The notes: generated by a model from the sequence alone, not told the origin. DNA of 64,000 nt from Sphaerochaeta pleomorpha str. Grapes (GCF_000236685.1 NC_016633.1:496001-560000); one strand, 5' to 3'. Numbered from the stretch's first letter, positions 45,062 to 54,085 are shown. A program made the numbers and translations.

Positions 45062-45562
45062 TTATTGCGTCAACAACTTGACACGATTTCCCATCATTTG
45101 TACAACCAGAGGAGGAACCATCGGGGAAATATCGGCCCCATAGGCCGCCATTTCCTTTATTGCACTCGATCTAAGTTGGAAATATTTCGGACTGGTCGGC
45201 ATAAACAATACCTCCAGACTCTCATTAAGCTGCTTGTTGGTCATAGCCAACTCAAACTCATAACCAAAGTCAACCAGGGCCCTTACTCCCCGTATCATTA
45301 CACCAATACCATTCTCTCTGGCAAACTCCACCACAAGGCCCCTGTAACTTACTACCTCGATGTTTTTGTGTCCCGAGAGAATCTGCTCAAGCATATGCTT
45401 TCGTTCTTCCGCGGTAAAGATACAGTTCTTCTGCACGTTGTCAGCCACGACAACAAAGAGTTTATTGTAAAGAATGGCGCTGCGTTCAATGATATCTATA
45501 TGCCCATTCGTCGGAGGGTCAAAAGAACCAGGGAGCATGGCAACATTATAGGATGGCTTCAT
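45062..45562 (-). CDS. coaD: Phosphopantetheine adenylyltransferase
   Basis: 166 residues. The nucleotidyltransferase motif is PGSFDPPTNGHIDIIERS (T/HxGH), with IRGVRALVDFGYEFELAMTN and MPTSPKYFQLRSSAIKE downstream, all standard for CoaD. It is the penultimate step of coenzyme A synthesis. It overlaps the upstream unknown gene by 4 bp, and its product pathway supplies the prosthetic group of the nearby ACP. Confidence 0.95.
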   Translation of the reverse strand: MKPSYNVAMLPGSFDPPTNGHIDIIERSAILYNKLFVVVADNVQKNCIFTAEERKHMLEQILSGHKNIEVVSYRGLVVEFARENGIGVMIRGVRALVDFGYEFELAMTNKQLNESLEVLFMPTSPKYFQLRSSAIKEMAAYGADISPMVPPLVVQMMGNRVKLLTQ

Positions 45563-46074
45563 TTCTTGGCTGCCTCTACATATTTTTTCATTGCATCAAA
45601 CGTTTCCTGGTTTTCCCAGACAATCCGTTTTACAAATGTAAAACCACCACCCTCTTTTGGTTCAACCACGGCAAAGGTACCCCTTCCGATATAACTCACC
45701 TTCTGGTTTTCTGCCAAAGTCTCTGATTCTGCAATTTTTTTCAAGACACAATCAAAATGACTATGACCACCACTCTCAGAGGTAAAAGCCTCCGCAATAT
45801 TTTCGATAGTCTTATTGCAGATAGGACAGACTTCCAAGGGCTCTTGGACTTTCTTTACAGGTAGCTGAGGCAAGTTACTATGAAAAACACGCTTTGTCTG
45901 ATCAGGAAGCAAAGAATTCTTTACAGGTGAAGCAGCGACAGTACTGGGGGCAGCCTGTGCAGGTCCCTTTGGACGGGAGCCTTTCTTTGTGTTCCTGCGT
46001 CCTCTGTCCCGCTTTCGGTTTCCCGAAGACTTCTGCGGTGGGTTTGATTCAAGTTTGCTATTTTCAGATACCAT
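45559..46074 (-). CDS. Basic N-terminal tail plus small Cys/His-containing domain, unknown function
   Basis: 171 residues. Residues 1-80 are low-complexity and rich in Lys, Arg, Pro, Ser and Ala (RKRDRGRRNTKKGSRPKG), probably disordered and nucleic-acid binding. The C-terminal half starts with CPICNKTIENIAEAF, then GGHSHFDCVLKKI, which looks like a small zinc site (CxxC...H.HxxC). It continues with VSYIGRGTFAVVEPKEGGGFTFVKRIVWENQ. I know no named family for it. It is embedded in the ribosomal/coaD cluster with GAGG before the ATG and a 4-bp overlap with coaD, which suggests a translation- or RNA-linked role (inference). Confidence 0.6.
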   Translation of the reverse strand: MVSENSKLESNPPQKSSGNRKRDRGRRNTKKGSRPKGPAQAAPSTVAASPVKNSLLPDQTKRVFHSNLPQLPVKKVQEPLEVCPICNKTIENIAEAFTSESGGHSHFDCVLKKIAESETLAENQKVSYIGRGTFAVVEPKEGGGFTFVKRIVWENQETFDAMKKYVEAAKK

Positions 46075-46140
46075 GTTGACCTCTATGGCTAAAAATACCC
46101 TGTTTTCCCAACTTACTCAAGATAGAAGAGAAATAAGGGC

Positions 46141-46179
46141 AAACAATAAAGGACGGCACCATATAGATGTCGTCCCTTT
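46141..46179 (-). terminator. Probable terminator after rplS
   Basis: The minus strand forms AAAGGGACG / CGTCCTTT with one bulged G and a 15-nt loop, followed by ATTGTTT. The T-run is weak, so read-through into the downstream gene at 46074 is likely. Confidence 0.5.
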
Positions 46180-46198
46180 CTGGCTATTGGTGAAAGAA

Positions 46199-46555
46199 CT
46201 AGGCGTTCTTTCTGTGGATAAGTTCCTTAACCTTTGCCTTTTTGCCAACCTTGTCACGTACATAGTAAAGCTTTGCACGTCTGACACGGCCCTTACGGAC
46301 CACTTCGATCTTCTCGACACGAGGTGAATGCAATGGGAAAATTCTCTCAACGCCTACACCGTAAGAAATCTTTCTCACTGTGAATGTACGACGGATTCCG
46401 CCATTGTTCTTTGCGATTACAAGGCCTTCAAAAACCTGCACGCGTTCGTTTGCACCTTCGATAATCTTGAAAAACACCTTTACGGTGTCACCAATACAGA
46501 AGTTCTCTGCATTTTCCTTAATCTGTTCCGACTCAATAGCCTTAATTACGTCCAT
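46199..46555 (-). CDS. rplS: Ribosomal protein bL19
   Basis: 118 residues with the bL19 core [31 protein letters not shown], then [21 protein letters not shown] and [11 protein letters not shown] at the end. It overlaps trmD by 14 bp, the conserved last gene of rpsP-khpA-rimM-trmD-rplS. Confidence 0.97.
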   Translation of the reverse strand: MDVIKAIESEQIKENAENFCIGDTVKVFFKIIEGANERVQVFEGLVIAKNNGGIRRTFTVRKISYGVGVERIFPLHSPRVEKIEVVRKGRVRRAKLYYVRDKVGKKAKVKELIHRKNA

Positions 46556-47294
46556 CGTCTACGGTCCCCTTCGCACTATGTTCTTTCAGTTCATTTAAAA
46601 CTTTTCTGGAGTTCGCATCCAAAGATGTCGTCTCCAACAGGTCCGGCCGGTAAGACAAAGTCTTTTCCAACCGTTTCTGCAATCGCCATTGACCAATATT
46701 GGCATGATGTCCGCTCAATAATACATCAGGGACACGTTTTGAGCAATAGGTCTCTGGCCTTGTATATTGGGGATATTCAAGCAGCCCGTCACTGAAACTC
46801 TCTTCATCAAGCGATTCATTGCTGATAACCCCGCCAATCAGCCTATATACGGCATCGACAATTACCAGTGAAGCAACCTCACCGCTGCTGATTACATAGT
46901 CCCCAATACAAATCTCGTCATCAACATACAGGTCAATCACCCGTTGGTCAATACCTTCGTAATGACCACAGACAAAGACCAGTTCTTCTTCCTTGCTCAA
47001 ATCCTCTGCATACTGCTGGGTAAACTTTCGGCCGGAAGGAGAAGGATATACTACCCTTTTCCCCTTTGCCCCGATAGAATCCAACGCTGCACAAAGTGGC
47101 TCACATTTGATCACCATTCCGGCACCTCCCCCAAAAGGGGCATCATCACAGGTATGATGACGATCAGATGCAAAGGATCGGAAATCGATTACGTCAAAAC
47201 TGATGGTCCCGCTTTCAACAGCCCGTTTCATAATTGAATTGTTGAAAAAACCCTCCACGATACCGGGAAAAAGGGTCACGATATGAATCTTCAC
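46542..47294 (-). CDS. trmD: tRNA (guanine-N1)-methyltransferase
   Basis: The GTG at 47294 is preferred over the TTG at 47306. It yields [17 protein letters not shown], the normal TrmD N-terminus, and gives a 4-bp GTGA overlap with rimM. The 250-residue protein has [24 protein letters not shown] and the knot region [17 protein letters not shown], preceded by [14 protein letters not shown]. It makes m1G37, which prevents +1 frameshifting. Confidence 0.95.
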   Translation of the reverse strand: MKIHIVTLFPGIVEGFFNNSIMKRAVESGTISFDVIDFRSFASDRHHTCDDAPFGGGAGMVIKCEPLCAALDSIGAKGKRVVYPSPSGRKFTQQYAEDLSKEEELVFVCGHYEGIDQRVIDLYVDDEICIGDYVISSGEVASLVIVDAVYRLIGGVISNESLDEESFSDGLLEYPQYTRPETYCSKRVPDVLLSGHHANIGQWRLQKRLEKTLSYRPDLLETTSLDANSRKVLNELKEHSAKGTVDDGRN

Positions 47295-47797
47295 TCGAGA
47301 ATCCAAGGAGTCTTCAACTCAATAGTCAGGGCCTTGGTATCTACAGTTCCGATATACTGTTCAAGATAGGGGACCATACAGGTCTTCCCCTCAGAAACAG
47401 AAACCTCGAGAAGTACTGCCTGGGCACCGTCAAAAGCATTCACTACTGTAGCCAAAACCTCACCGTCATGCACCAAAGAACATCCAATGAGGTCAGAAAC
47501 ATAGTGTTGGCCTTTTTTGAGCGGGGTAGCTTTCCCCCTCTCCACCATCAGCGAGCAACCTGCCAATGCCCTGGCATCTTCCGGAGTATCATACCCAGAA
47601 AATTTCATCAGGGCCTGGGAGCCTTGCATCCTGAATTTCTCAATTGTAACAATTCGCTCGGTTCCATCCTTACAACGAAGCACAACTTCCTTGAGTGTCC
47701 CAAGGTAGCGAAAATCATCATTATAAGAATAGATTTTTACCTCGCCGTGAATTCCAAAAGGACTTTGCACGATTGCGGTACAGAGCATTTGTTCCAT
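47291..47797 (-). CDS. rimM: Ribosome maturation factor RimM
   Basis: 168 residues from the ATG at 47797 (the TTG at 47803 would overlap the khpA stop). It has the RimM N-terminal barrel (TAIVQSPFGIHGEVKIYSYNDD) and a PRC-barrel half (HYVSDLIGCSLVHDGEVLATVVNAFDGAQAVLLEV, MVPYLEQYI). It aids 30S head assembly around S19. Gap to khpA 2 bp; overlap with trmD 4 bp. Confidence 0.93.
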   Translation of the reverse strand: MEQMLCTAIVQSPFGIHGEVKIYSYNDDFRYLGTLKEVVLRCKDGTERIVTIEKFRMQGSQALMKFSGYDTPEDARALAGCSLMVERGKATPLKKGQHYVSDLIGCSLVHDGEVLATVVNAFDGAQAVLLEVSVSEGKTCMVPYLEQYIGTVDTKALTIELKTPWILE

Positions 47798-47799
47798 AA

Positions 47800-48033
47800 T
47801 CAATCCAAGATTTCGAGCACGGCACGCTTACCACTTTTAGTGGCAGAAGCACTCAGGATTGTCCTGATTGCCTTTGCTATGCGGCCTTGCTTGCCAATCA
47901 CCTTTCCGACATCGTCACTGGCTACTTTCAGCTCAAGGATCGTGGATTTTTCGCCCTCGATCACATTGATGCTTACTTCGTCAGGGATGTCCACAAGGGA
48001 CTTTACAATGTATTCAACAAGATCTTTTTCCAC
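47800..48033 (-). CDS. khpA: KH-domain RNA-binding protein KhpA
   Basis: 77 residues, a single KH domain with the GxxG loop in [16 protein letters not shown]. The N-terminus [23 protein letters not shown] is characteristic of the rpsP-linked KH protein (YlqC). It lies between rpsP (17 bp) and rimM. The Gram-positive homologue acts with KhpB/Jag in RNA binding and cell growth; the role here is by family. Confidence 0.93.
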   Translation of the reverse strand: MEKDLVEYIVKSLVDIPDEVSINVIEGEKSTILELKVASDDVGKVIGKQGRIAKAIRTILSASATKSGKRAVLEILD

Positions 48034-48050
48034 AACTATCTCCTGGGAAC

Positions 48051-48317
48051 TTATTCCTGGACAGTTCTGGTAATGGTTACGCCATTGCTGTTGAGCAAGT
48101 GCTTTACCGTATCGCTGGGCTGAGCACCCTTTGCGAGCCAGTCCTTGATCTTCTCGACATTAAGAACCACCTGTTTGTCTTTCTCGGCAATCGGATGGTA
48201 CTGGCCAACCTCTTCAATCGTACGACTGTTGGTTGCAGATCTGGAATCCATAACGACAATCCTGTAATCTGGTCTCTTCTTGGATCCAAACCGCTTCAAT
48301 CTCATGCTTGTGCTCAC
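48051..48317 (-). CDS. rpsP: Ribosomal protein bS16
   Basis: 88 residues starting [40 protein letters not shown]-type bS16 sequence, with [16 protein letters not shown] at the end. The first Met (48317) or the internal Met before RLKRFG could be the true start. First of the rpsP-khpA-rimM-trmD-rplS set, 27 bp after ffh. Confidence 0.95.
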   Translation of the reverse strand: MSTSMRLKRFGSKKRPDYRIVVMDSRSATNSRTIEEVGQYHPIAEKDKQVVLNVEKIKDWLAKGAQPSDTVKHLLNSNGVTITRTVQE

Positions 48318-48344
48318 GTCAATTCCTCCTACTCGAATTCAACT

Positions 48345-49679
48345 CTACATACCCATCTGTTTAAGCATTGCAGCCTGGTATTTTTTATTTTTTGCAAACT
48401 TCTTCATAGTAAGTCGCATTTTCTCAAATTTCTTAAGCATCCTGTTCACGTCGGAGACGTTGGTTCCGCTACCTGCGGCCACCCTTTTTCTCCGGGTCGG
48501 ACCCATTATACGGTAATTTGTTCGTTCCGCATAGGTCATGGAGCATATGATTGCTTTTTCACGTTTAATTTCTTTCTTGTCGATATCATCTTCACTGATC
48601 TGGCCCTTTGCCCCGGGTATCATTTCAAGAATCTGGTCGACCGAACCCATTTTATCCATTCTGTTCAACTGGTCAAGATAATCTTGCAGGTCAAAGGTGT
48701 TTTTTGCCATCTTTTCCTGCATTTTCAATGCATCTTGCTCGTTTATTGTCTCCTGGGCCTTTTCAACCAAGGATACAACGTCACCCATGCCAAGGATTCT
48801 GCTGGCTATCCGCTGGGGATGGAACGGTTCGAGATCCTCCGTCTTTTCACCGGTACCGATGAACTTGATGGGTTTTCCTACAACCGAACGCAAAGATAGA
48901 GCGGCACCACCACGGGTATCGCTATCGAACTTGGAGAGTACGACACCGGTAATCCCAACTTTCTGCTCGAACTCCTGGGCAATAGTCACTGCATTCTGGC
49001 CGGTCATGGAGTCAGCGACAAACAGGGTTTCATCTGGCTTGAGAGCCTCACTTACCCGTTTAATCTCATCCATGAGGGTTTCATCGAGGTGCATTCGACC
49101 ACTGGTATCGACAATGAGAACGTCACGCTGGTCTTTCTTTGCAAGGGCAAGTGCTGCCTTTGCAACTTTGACCGGGTTTTTCTCTCCGTCAATACTGAAT
49201 ACAGGAACTCCGATAGCGTCGCCGAGGACTTTCAGCTGCAAAATTGCAGCAGGGCGAACCAAGTCGGCAGCAACCAGCATGGGTCTCCTGCCTTCCTTTT
49301 TCAGCCTGGCGGCCAGTTTGGATGCGGTGGTAGTCTTACCCGACCCCTGCAAACCCATCATCAGAATGACAGAAGTGGTATCAGGGCCCTTGAGCAAAAG
49401 CTTCTGGTGTTCCTCATCCCCAAGCAAAGCAACCATACGATCGTAGACAATTTTGACAAACTGTTGGCCAGGGTCGACAGCTTTGAGGACTTTCTCCCCC
49501 ATCGCTTCTTCCATGGTCCCGTTGACAAAACGGCGAACAACACGAAGGTTTACATCGGCATCAAGCAGGGCGACCTTGATTTCTTCAACGGCGTCCTGGA
49601 TGTTTTTCTCTGTTATTTTGGACTTTCCGGCCAGCGTTCGCACAACTGTGGAGAATTTATCACTTATTGAATCAAACAT
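48345..49679 (-). CDS. ffh: Signal recognition particle protein Ffh
   Basis: 444 residues: an N domain, then the G domain with GLQGSGKTTTASKLA (G1), DTSGRMHLDETL (G3), SKFDSDTRGGAAL (G4) and GTGEKTEDLEPF. A Met-rich M domain (from about 300) contains MGSVDQILEMIPG and GSGTNVSDVNRMLKKFEKM, the 4.5S RNA-binding helix-turn-helix. It acts with FtsY (6812). No SRP RNA gene was recognised in the window. It lies 60 bp downstream of smc and 27 bp upstream of rpsP. Confidence 0.97.
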   Translation of the reverse strand: MFDSISDKFSTVVRTLAGKSKITEKNIQDAVEEIKVALLDADVNLRVVRRFVNGTMEEAMGEKVLKAVDPGQQFVKIVYDRMVALLGDEEHQKLLLKGPDTTSVILMMGLQGSGKTTTASKLAARLKKEGRRPMLVAADLVRPAAILQLKVLGDAIGVPVFSIDGEKNPVKVAKAALALAKKDQRDVLIVDTSGRMHLDETLMDEIKRVSEALKPDETLFVADSMTGQNAVTIAQEFEQKVGITGVVLSKFDSDTRGGAALSLRSVVGKPIKFIGTGEKTEDLEPFHPQRIASRILGMGDVVSLVEKAQETINEQDALKMQEKMAKNTFDLQDYLDQLNRMDKMGSVDQILEMIPGAKGQISEDDIDKKEIKREKAIICSMTYAERTNYRIMGPTRRKRVAAGSGTNVSDVNRMLKKFEKMRLTMKKFAKNKKYQAAMLKQMGM

Positions 49680-49739
49680 TACCTTTCTCTATACACTTTC
49701 ATTCAAGTTAAATCTTATACCGCAAGCAACGGCTACCTG

Positions 49740-52589
49740 TCAAGGAGTGCCTAAAACCGATCCTTCTGCGTTAAAAGAAACCTCTTGCGAGTCGTCATTA
49801 TATATGACTGCCTCACCCTCTATGCGCCCTATACGATAGCTTACCATGGTCGAAACCCCGGCTTCCATCTGTGTTACACCCAGCAAAGTACTACTACCCA
49901 TTACCGTATGCTTGTTATGCGTAATGATAATGAATTGGCTCTTCAATGCAAAGTCCTCGAGTACCGATAGAAAATACCCGATATTCCGGTCATCCAAGGC
50001 TGCATCGATTTCATCCAGGATGCAGAATGGCGATGGTTTCACCAGATACGTGGCAAACAAAAGGGCAACCGCTGTCATCGAACGTTCACCACCTGAAAGG
50101 AGGGAAAGATGGGTAAGTTTTTTCCCCGGGGGCTGAGCAAGGATATCAATGCCACTCTGCAGGACATTCTCTGTATCCACAAGTTTCAACTCGGCACGCC
50201 CCCCTCCAAACAACCGTCTGAACATTTCCTGGAAATTTTCGGATATTTTCTTATAGGTCGCCAGAAACAATTGTTCGCTTCTGGTCTTGATTTCCAATAC
50301 GACTGCATCGAGGTCGCTCTTTGCCTTGGAGAGGTCATCCAACTGCTTGGTAAGGAAATCGTACTGTTCCTTCACCTCTGCAAACTCATCCTCTGCCATC
50401 TGGTTGATATATCCGAGCCCTTCAATTTTCCGTCTCACTTCATCAAGACGGGTTTTCAAAACCGGGATATCGTTAATCTCTTCGTCAAGTCTCGATTCAT
50501 ATTCCTTGAGACTTTTTCCGAAATTCTCAAAGAACGTGGTATAGATTCCCCCGATATTGGAGACAAGCTGCTCAATCTGTAACCCGAGTTTCACACTTTC
50601 TCCGCGTAAGGCTTGCAGTCTATCATAGGAAGAGGCTTTTTGTTCCTGTTTCGCCCTAATCTCTGAACCTTTTTCCTCAATAAGGGAGATGATATCTTTC
50701 AGGTCTTCATTGAGCATTGAAACTGTTGCCTTCATTTCCTTGAGTTCCGCCTCGGTGTCGCGGATATCCTCTTGGGTCTCATAGATCCGTTCCTGGGCAT
50801 TCTCCGAGTTCTTGAGGGCATCACTATATTGGTACTGCTGCTCGGTAACCGAGAGCTGCAGCTTAGCCACCCATTCCTTCGCACTTTGTTTCTGGCCTGT
50901 AAGTTGATTGAGTGCAACTTTCTGGTCCGAGATTGCAAGCCGGTAGGATTCAAGGGAAGCCGAAAGCTTACGGTTTTCTTCCCGTAGGTAAGAAATCCGT
51001 TCCCTGTTTCTGGAAACCTGCAGCCGTTTGGCACCCATTTGTGTTTCCAACCGGTGCTTTTCCGAGATTATCCCTTGGGGCGCAACCAATTCGTCTATGA
51101 ATGAGGCCTGGTGCATTTGGTAGGAGGCAAACAGTTCCTTCAACTCAGAAAAAGCTTTCTGAAGTCCCAATTGATATTTTTGTTGCTGGGAAAGCACCTC
51201 AAGGGCAGGAACTCCCATGGTTTTGAGCTTTTCCAGAAAGGCTGATTGTTCCAGCAGTGAGGCGTCAATATGTTTCAATTTGGATTCAAACAAAGCCAAG
51301 GCGGCTCGTTTTTCTTCCAGGTTATAGCCGGACTGTTTCAGTTTTTCCTCAAGTTCGATGACGATTACATCCGTCAAATCCTTAAGTTTTCCTGCCAATT
51401 CTTCAAGTTCGTCGTCAAGACTGACATCAAGCAGTTCTGTCTGGTCTATCTCTTGGTTCTGACTCTCGATCAAGGTTTGGGTTGAAAGCAGGCCCTTCTG
51501 GTTTTTCTCAATCTCTATCGAAAGCTGTGCAAAGGCATCGTCGATATCGGCCACAGCATTGAGTTTCTCATCAATTTCATCCTTGTCCCGCTGGATGCGT
51601 TCAAGAATGGACTCCGACCTGGCCCCGGCCTCATCCCTTTGCTTACAGAAATCCCTGAACCGCTGGGTCAACAGGTCCAATTTGTCATTCCTACCCTTCT
51701 GAGCCTCGTCAAGGCGCTGGAGCTCGGTCTGGATTGCAATTCGCCGAGTGCCCATTTCCCTCATCTTGGCCTGCATTTCTTCTATTTCCGTATCGCAGGA
51801 GGAAAGGGAACCGCTTTGCTCTTCCAAAGTCTTTTCTGTCAATTCTTTCTGTTCTTGCTTGCTCTCTCTCAACAAAATATAAGACTTGAGGGTGGAAAGC
51901 TGAATATCCACTTCAAGGGCAAACTGTTCTTTTTTTAGTTCGCGATAAGAAGAAGCTTTCGTAGCCTGGTTCTTCTTTGTTTCATAGCTTCTGCGGACTT
52001 CCTTGAGAATTGTCTCCACCTGCAGGATATTTTCGTCGGTTTTCTCCAGTTTCCTTTCAGCGTCGATGCTTTGCTGCTTGAACCGTGATATGCCAGCCGC
52101 TTCCTCAAAAATATATCTGCGGTCCTCTGGGCGTGAGGAAAGGATCTGGTCGATTTTTCCTTGTTCAAGGATGGAATAGGCGCTTTTTCCCACTCCTGTA
52201 TCGAAAAACAGTTCCCGGATGTTCTTCAGGAGGACTCTGTTTCTGTTTATATAATATTCACTTTCTCCGGAACGGAAGATTCGTCGTTTGATTTCTATTT
52301 CGGCATCGGGAAGGGGAAGCGCGCCTGCTTCATTGCTTATGGTCAAGGAGACCTCAGCAACTTGCAGCGGTTTGCGGGTATCGGTGCCATTGAAAATGAC
52401 ATCTTCCATCTTTCCAGCCCGAAGGGTCTTAGTAGATTGTTCACCCAATACCCATTTGATGGCATCGACAATATTGCTTTTTCCACAACCATTGGGACCC
52501 AGCAAACTGGTTATCCCATCGGAAAACTCCAGGTTTGCTTTGTCTGCAAAGGATTTGAATCCATAAATTTCCAGGCTTTTGAGAAACAA
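49740..52589 (-). CDS. smc: Chromosome segregation ATPase SMC, short form
   Basis: 949 residues, against about 1150-1200 for usual bacterial SMC. Walker A is LLGPNGCGKSNIVDAIKWVLGE (about residue 32), the signature is LSLLSGGERSMTAVALLFA (about 850) and Walker B is PFCILDEIDAALDD. Between the heads are two coiled-coil stretches (about 165-430 and 520-790). The middle (about 430-520) lacks the conserved Gly-rich hinge phrases, so the hinge is reduced or divergent. Borrelia also has a short SMC (about 815). Upstream it is divergent from rnhB; ffh follows. Confidence 0.92.
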   Translation of the reverse strand: MFLKSLEIYGFKSFADKANLEFSDGITSLLGPNGCGKSNIVDAIKWVLGEQSTKTLRAGKMEDVIFNGTDTRKPLQVAEVSLTISNEAGALPLPDAEIEIKRRIFRSGESEYYINRNRVLLKNIRELFFDTGVGKSAYSILEQGKIDQILSSRPEDRRYIFEEAAGISRFKQQSIDAERKLEKTDENILQVETILKEVRRSYETKKNQATKASSYRELKKEQFALEVDIQLSTLKSYILLRESKQEQKELTEKTLEEQSGSLSSCDTEIEEMQAKMREMGTRRIAIQTELQRLDEAQKGRNDKLDLLTQRFRDFCKQRDEAGARSESILERIQRDKDEIDEKLNAVADIDDAFAQLSIEIEKNQKGLLSTQTLIESQNQEIDQTELLDVSLDDELEELAGKLKDLTDVIVIELEEKLKQSGYNLEEKRAALALFESKLKHIDASLLEQSAFLEKLKTMGVPALEVLSQQQKYQLGLQKAFSELKELFASYQMHQASFIDELVAPQGIISEKHRLETQMGAKRLQVSRNRERISYLREENRKLSASLESYRLAISDQKVALNQLTGQKQSAKEWVAKLQLSVTEQQYQYSDALKNSENAQERIYETQEDIRDTEAELKEMKATVSMLNEDLKDIISLIEEKGSEIRAKQEQKASSYDRLQALRGESVKLGLQIEQLVSNIGGIYTTFFENFGKSLKEYESRLDEEINDIPVLKTRLDEVRRKIEGLGYINQMAEDEFAEVKEQYDFLTKQLDDLSKAKSDLDAVVLEIKTRSEQLFLATYKKISENFQEMFRRLFGGGRAELKLVDTENVLQSGIDILAQPPGKKLTHLSLLSGGERSMTAVALLFATYLVKPSPFCILDEIDAALDDRNIGYFLSVLEDFALKSQFIIITHNKHTVMGSSTLLGVTQMEAGVSTMVSYRIGRIEGEAVIYNDDSQEVSFNAEGSVLGTP

Positions 52590-52669
52590 GGTGACCTCTT
52601 ATGTAGCTTGACGCAAGATAGCGCTGATTATAGCATAGGATTGACCTTGATAAAAGGGAGGAAAAACGA

Positions 52670-53299
52670 TTGGGTGATGGGCAATTGTTCGATTTTGCTG
52701 AACCACAGGTCATCTGTGGGATAGATGAAGCTGGAAGAGGCCCTCTGGCCGGACCTGTATGCGCAGCTGCGGTTATCCTCGGTGATGACTTTCCTGTCGA
52801 GATTCTCAACGATTCAAAAGTACTTTCCGAACAACAGAGGATGAAAGCCGAGGTTGTAATCAGGGAAAAGGCACTTGCCTATGCAATTTCCTGGGCAACG
52901 GCCAAGGAAATCGACCATATCAATATCCTGCAGGCTTCCCTTCTTGCGATGAAACGCGCCTATGACAAAATAAAGAAAGACCATCCAATCGACCTTGCAA
53001 AGGTGGACGGGAACCAACGACCCGACCTTGACTGTGCCACGATTGCCATCGTCAAGGGTGATGCCACGGTCCCTGCCATTATGGCAGCTTCAATCCTGGC
53101 CAAGAACGCCAGAGACAGGTATATGGTCTGTGCAGATAAAAAATGGCCACTATATGGTTTTTCAAAGCACAAGGGCTACCCCACCGAAGAACATCGCGAG
53201 GCCTGCCTGCTGTACGGGCTTTCGCCTATCCATCGCAAAACATTCCGTATCAAGGCCGGGGCAAAGAAAAAGCAGCCTGACGGCTGCTTGCTATTTTAG
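52670..53299 (+). CDS. rnhB: Ribonuclease HII
   Basis: 209 residues from a TTG at 52670, chosen because AGGGAGG lies 8 bp upstream and no in-frame ATG is near. Catalytic motif CGIDEAGRGPLAGPVCAAAV, second acidic KVDGNQRPDLDC, then SILAKNARDRYM and the FSKHKGYPTEEH ending motif. It removes ribonucleotides from DNA. The last codons (KKKQPDGCLLF) form the hairpin that terminates the convergent bpuR-like gene. Confidence 0.95.
   Translation: MGDGQLFDFAEPQVICGIDEAGRGPLAGPVCAAAVILGDDFPVEILNDSKVLSEQQRMKAEVVIREKALAYAISWATAKEIDHINILQASLLAMKRAYDKIKKDHPIDLAKVDGNQRPDLDCATIAIVKGDATVPAIMAASILAKNARDRYMVCADKKWPLYGFSKHKGYPTEEHREACLLYGLSPIHRKTFRIKAGAKKKQPDGCLLF
53263..53288 (-). terminator. Terminator of the PUR-domain gene, embedded in the rnhB coding end
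   Basis: Perfect 7-bp stem AGCAGCC / GGCTGCT with a 4-nt loop. On the minus strand it is followed by TTTTCTTT (53270-53263). On the plus strand the same hairpin is followed by a weaker TGCTATTTT. Confidence 0.85.
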
Positions 53300-53547
53300 A
53301 CTTCTACTGTCCCTTTTTCGTTTTGCTTGATGAAATCCAGCGATTTCTGGAGTTCCTTGACAAATTCTCCAAGGTCTTCCTGGTAGACAATGATTGACTG
53401 CCTGATAAAGCGTTCGCTATCTGGAGTGCCTTTGCTCTCTACCATATTGAGGAACATGTCCCCATAGATGTTTTCCTTTACATTAAAGAAATAGGTCCTG
53501 TCATTCTTGACAAGCCTCGATGAATACACTTCTCCACGCTGTCCCAC
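53296..53547 (-). CDS. PUR-domain nucleic-acid-binding protein (BpuR-like)
   Basis: 83 residues from a GTG at 53547, with GAGG 8 bp upstream. This gives the start MGQRGEVYSSRLVKNDRTYFF, like Borrelia BpuR, whereas a longer frame (TTG at 53634) would add a sequence without family resemblance across a promoter. The core VKENIYGDMFLNMVESKG and FIRQSIIVYQEDLGEFVKELQKSLDFI follows the PUR repeat. BpuR binds DNA and RNA and acts in post-transcriptional control; the same kind of role is inferred. It has its own promoter and terminator. Confidence 0.85.
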   Translation of the reverse strand: MGQRGEVYSSRLVKNDRTYFFNVKENIYGDMFLNMVESKGTPDSERFIRQSIIVYQEDLGEFVKELQKSLDFIKQNEKGTVEV

Positions 53548-53602
53548 GTTTCTATCCTCGCTTTGCAAAACGTTCAATTCTCTACGCTCTACTGATGGCT
53601 TA

Positions 53603-53631
53603 CTTGTAACAGGAAGATGCATATATGTCAA
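53603..53631 (-). promoter_or_regulatory. Promoter of the PUR-domain gene
   Basis: On the minus strand, TTGACA (53631-53626), a 17-bp spacer and TACAAG (53608-53603). The predicted transcript would start near 53596, about 50 bp before the GTG at 53547. This supports the short start. Confidence 0.65.
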
Positions 53632-53640
53632 CAATAGGGC

Positions 53641-53669
53641 TTGACCAACTTTGGATTTTGCTTTATAAA
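53641..53669 (+). promoter_or_regulatory. Promoter of tRNA-Gly
   Basis: TTGACC (53641-53646), a 17-bp spacer and TATAAA (53664-53669). The predicted start is about 9 bp upstream of the mature tRNA. Confidence 0.8.
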
Positions 53670-53684
53670 CATCAACGTTAGCGC

Positions 53685-53755
53685 GCGCCTTTCGTATAAT
53701 GGTATTACCTCAGCCTTCCAAGCTGAAGAAACGGGTTCGACTCCCGCAAGGCGCT
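53685..53755 (+). tRNA. tRNA-Gly (anticodon UCC)
   Basis: 71 nt without encoded CCA. The acceptor stem GCGCCTT / AAGGCGC is perfect. The D arm contains AATGGTA, the anticodon stem TCAGC / GCTGA encloses CTTCCAA (anticodon TCC), and the T loop is TTCGACT on a CGGG/CCCG stem with an A-C mismatch at its base. The discriminator base is T. Lack of an encoded CCA fits the RNase Z and CCA-enzyme genes in this window. Confidence 0.93.
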
Positions 53756-53791
53756 CAATGTCCAAAACCTTACCTATTATGGAATAGAAAG

Positions 53792-53820
53792 CCCACACTT
53801 CAGCGTGTGGGTTTTTCTTT
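53792..53820 (+). terminator. Terminator after tRNA-Gly
   Basis: Stem CCCACAC / GTGTGGG with a 6-nt loop, followed by TTTTTCTTT. It ends the single-gene tRNA transcript. Confidence 0.88.
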
Positions 53821-54085
53821 GCCCTGATCAGTCTGGACATGCATCAGATTCTGCATTAAAAGCCTCAACGAACAAAGAATTCTTTGGGATTGTGAATGCC
53901 AAGGAAGTTTTTCATTGAGTAGAATTATCAGACCGCGCACATTGGGATTTATATCATAGGTAAGGACGTCTGTTGGCTTCAATGATCATCAAGTCTGTTA
54001 GGGTTCAGTCCGATCTCCTGATAGAGTTGGTCCGTAGTACTCAATCTAATCTAGTGGATTAACTTAATCCTTTTTGCTTCTTATA
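53821..54085. other. Gene-free junction between tRNA terminator and AT-rich island
   Basis: No convincing gene. On the minus strand a short frame near 54050-53988 reads STTDQLYQEIGLNPNRLDDH before a stop. It has the flavour of a worn transposase end but is too short to assign. Composition shifts from host-like to AT-rich at about 54060. No repeat of the tRNA 3' end was found here or at 56.2-56.9 kb. Confidence 0.35.

Noticed and set aside
53628-53840. Minus-strand frame across the tRNA-Gly gene
   Set aside because: It is antisense to a well-formed tRNA with its promoter and terminator.
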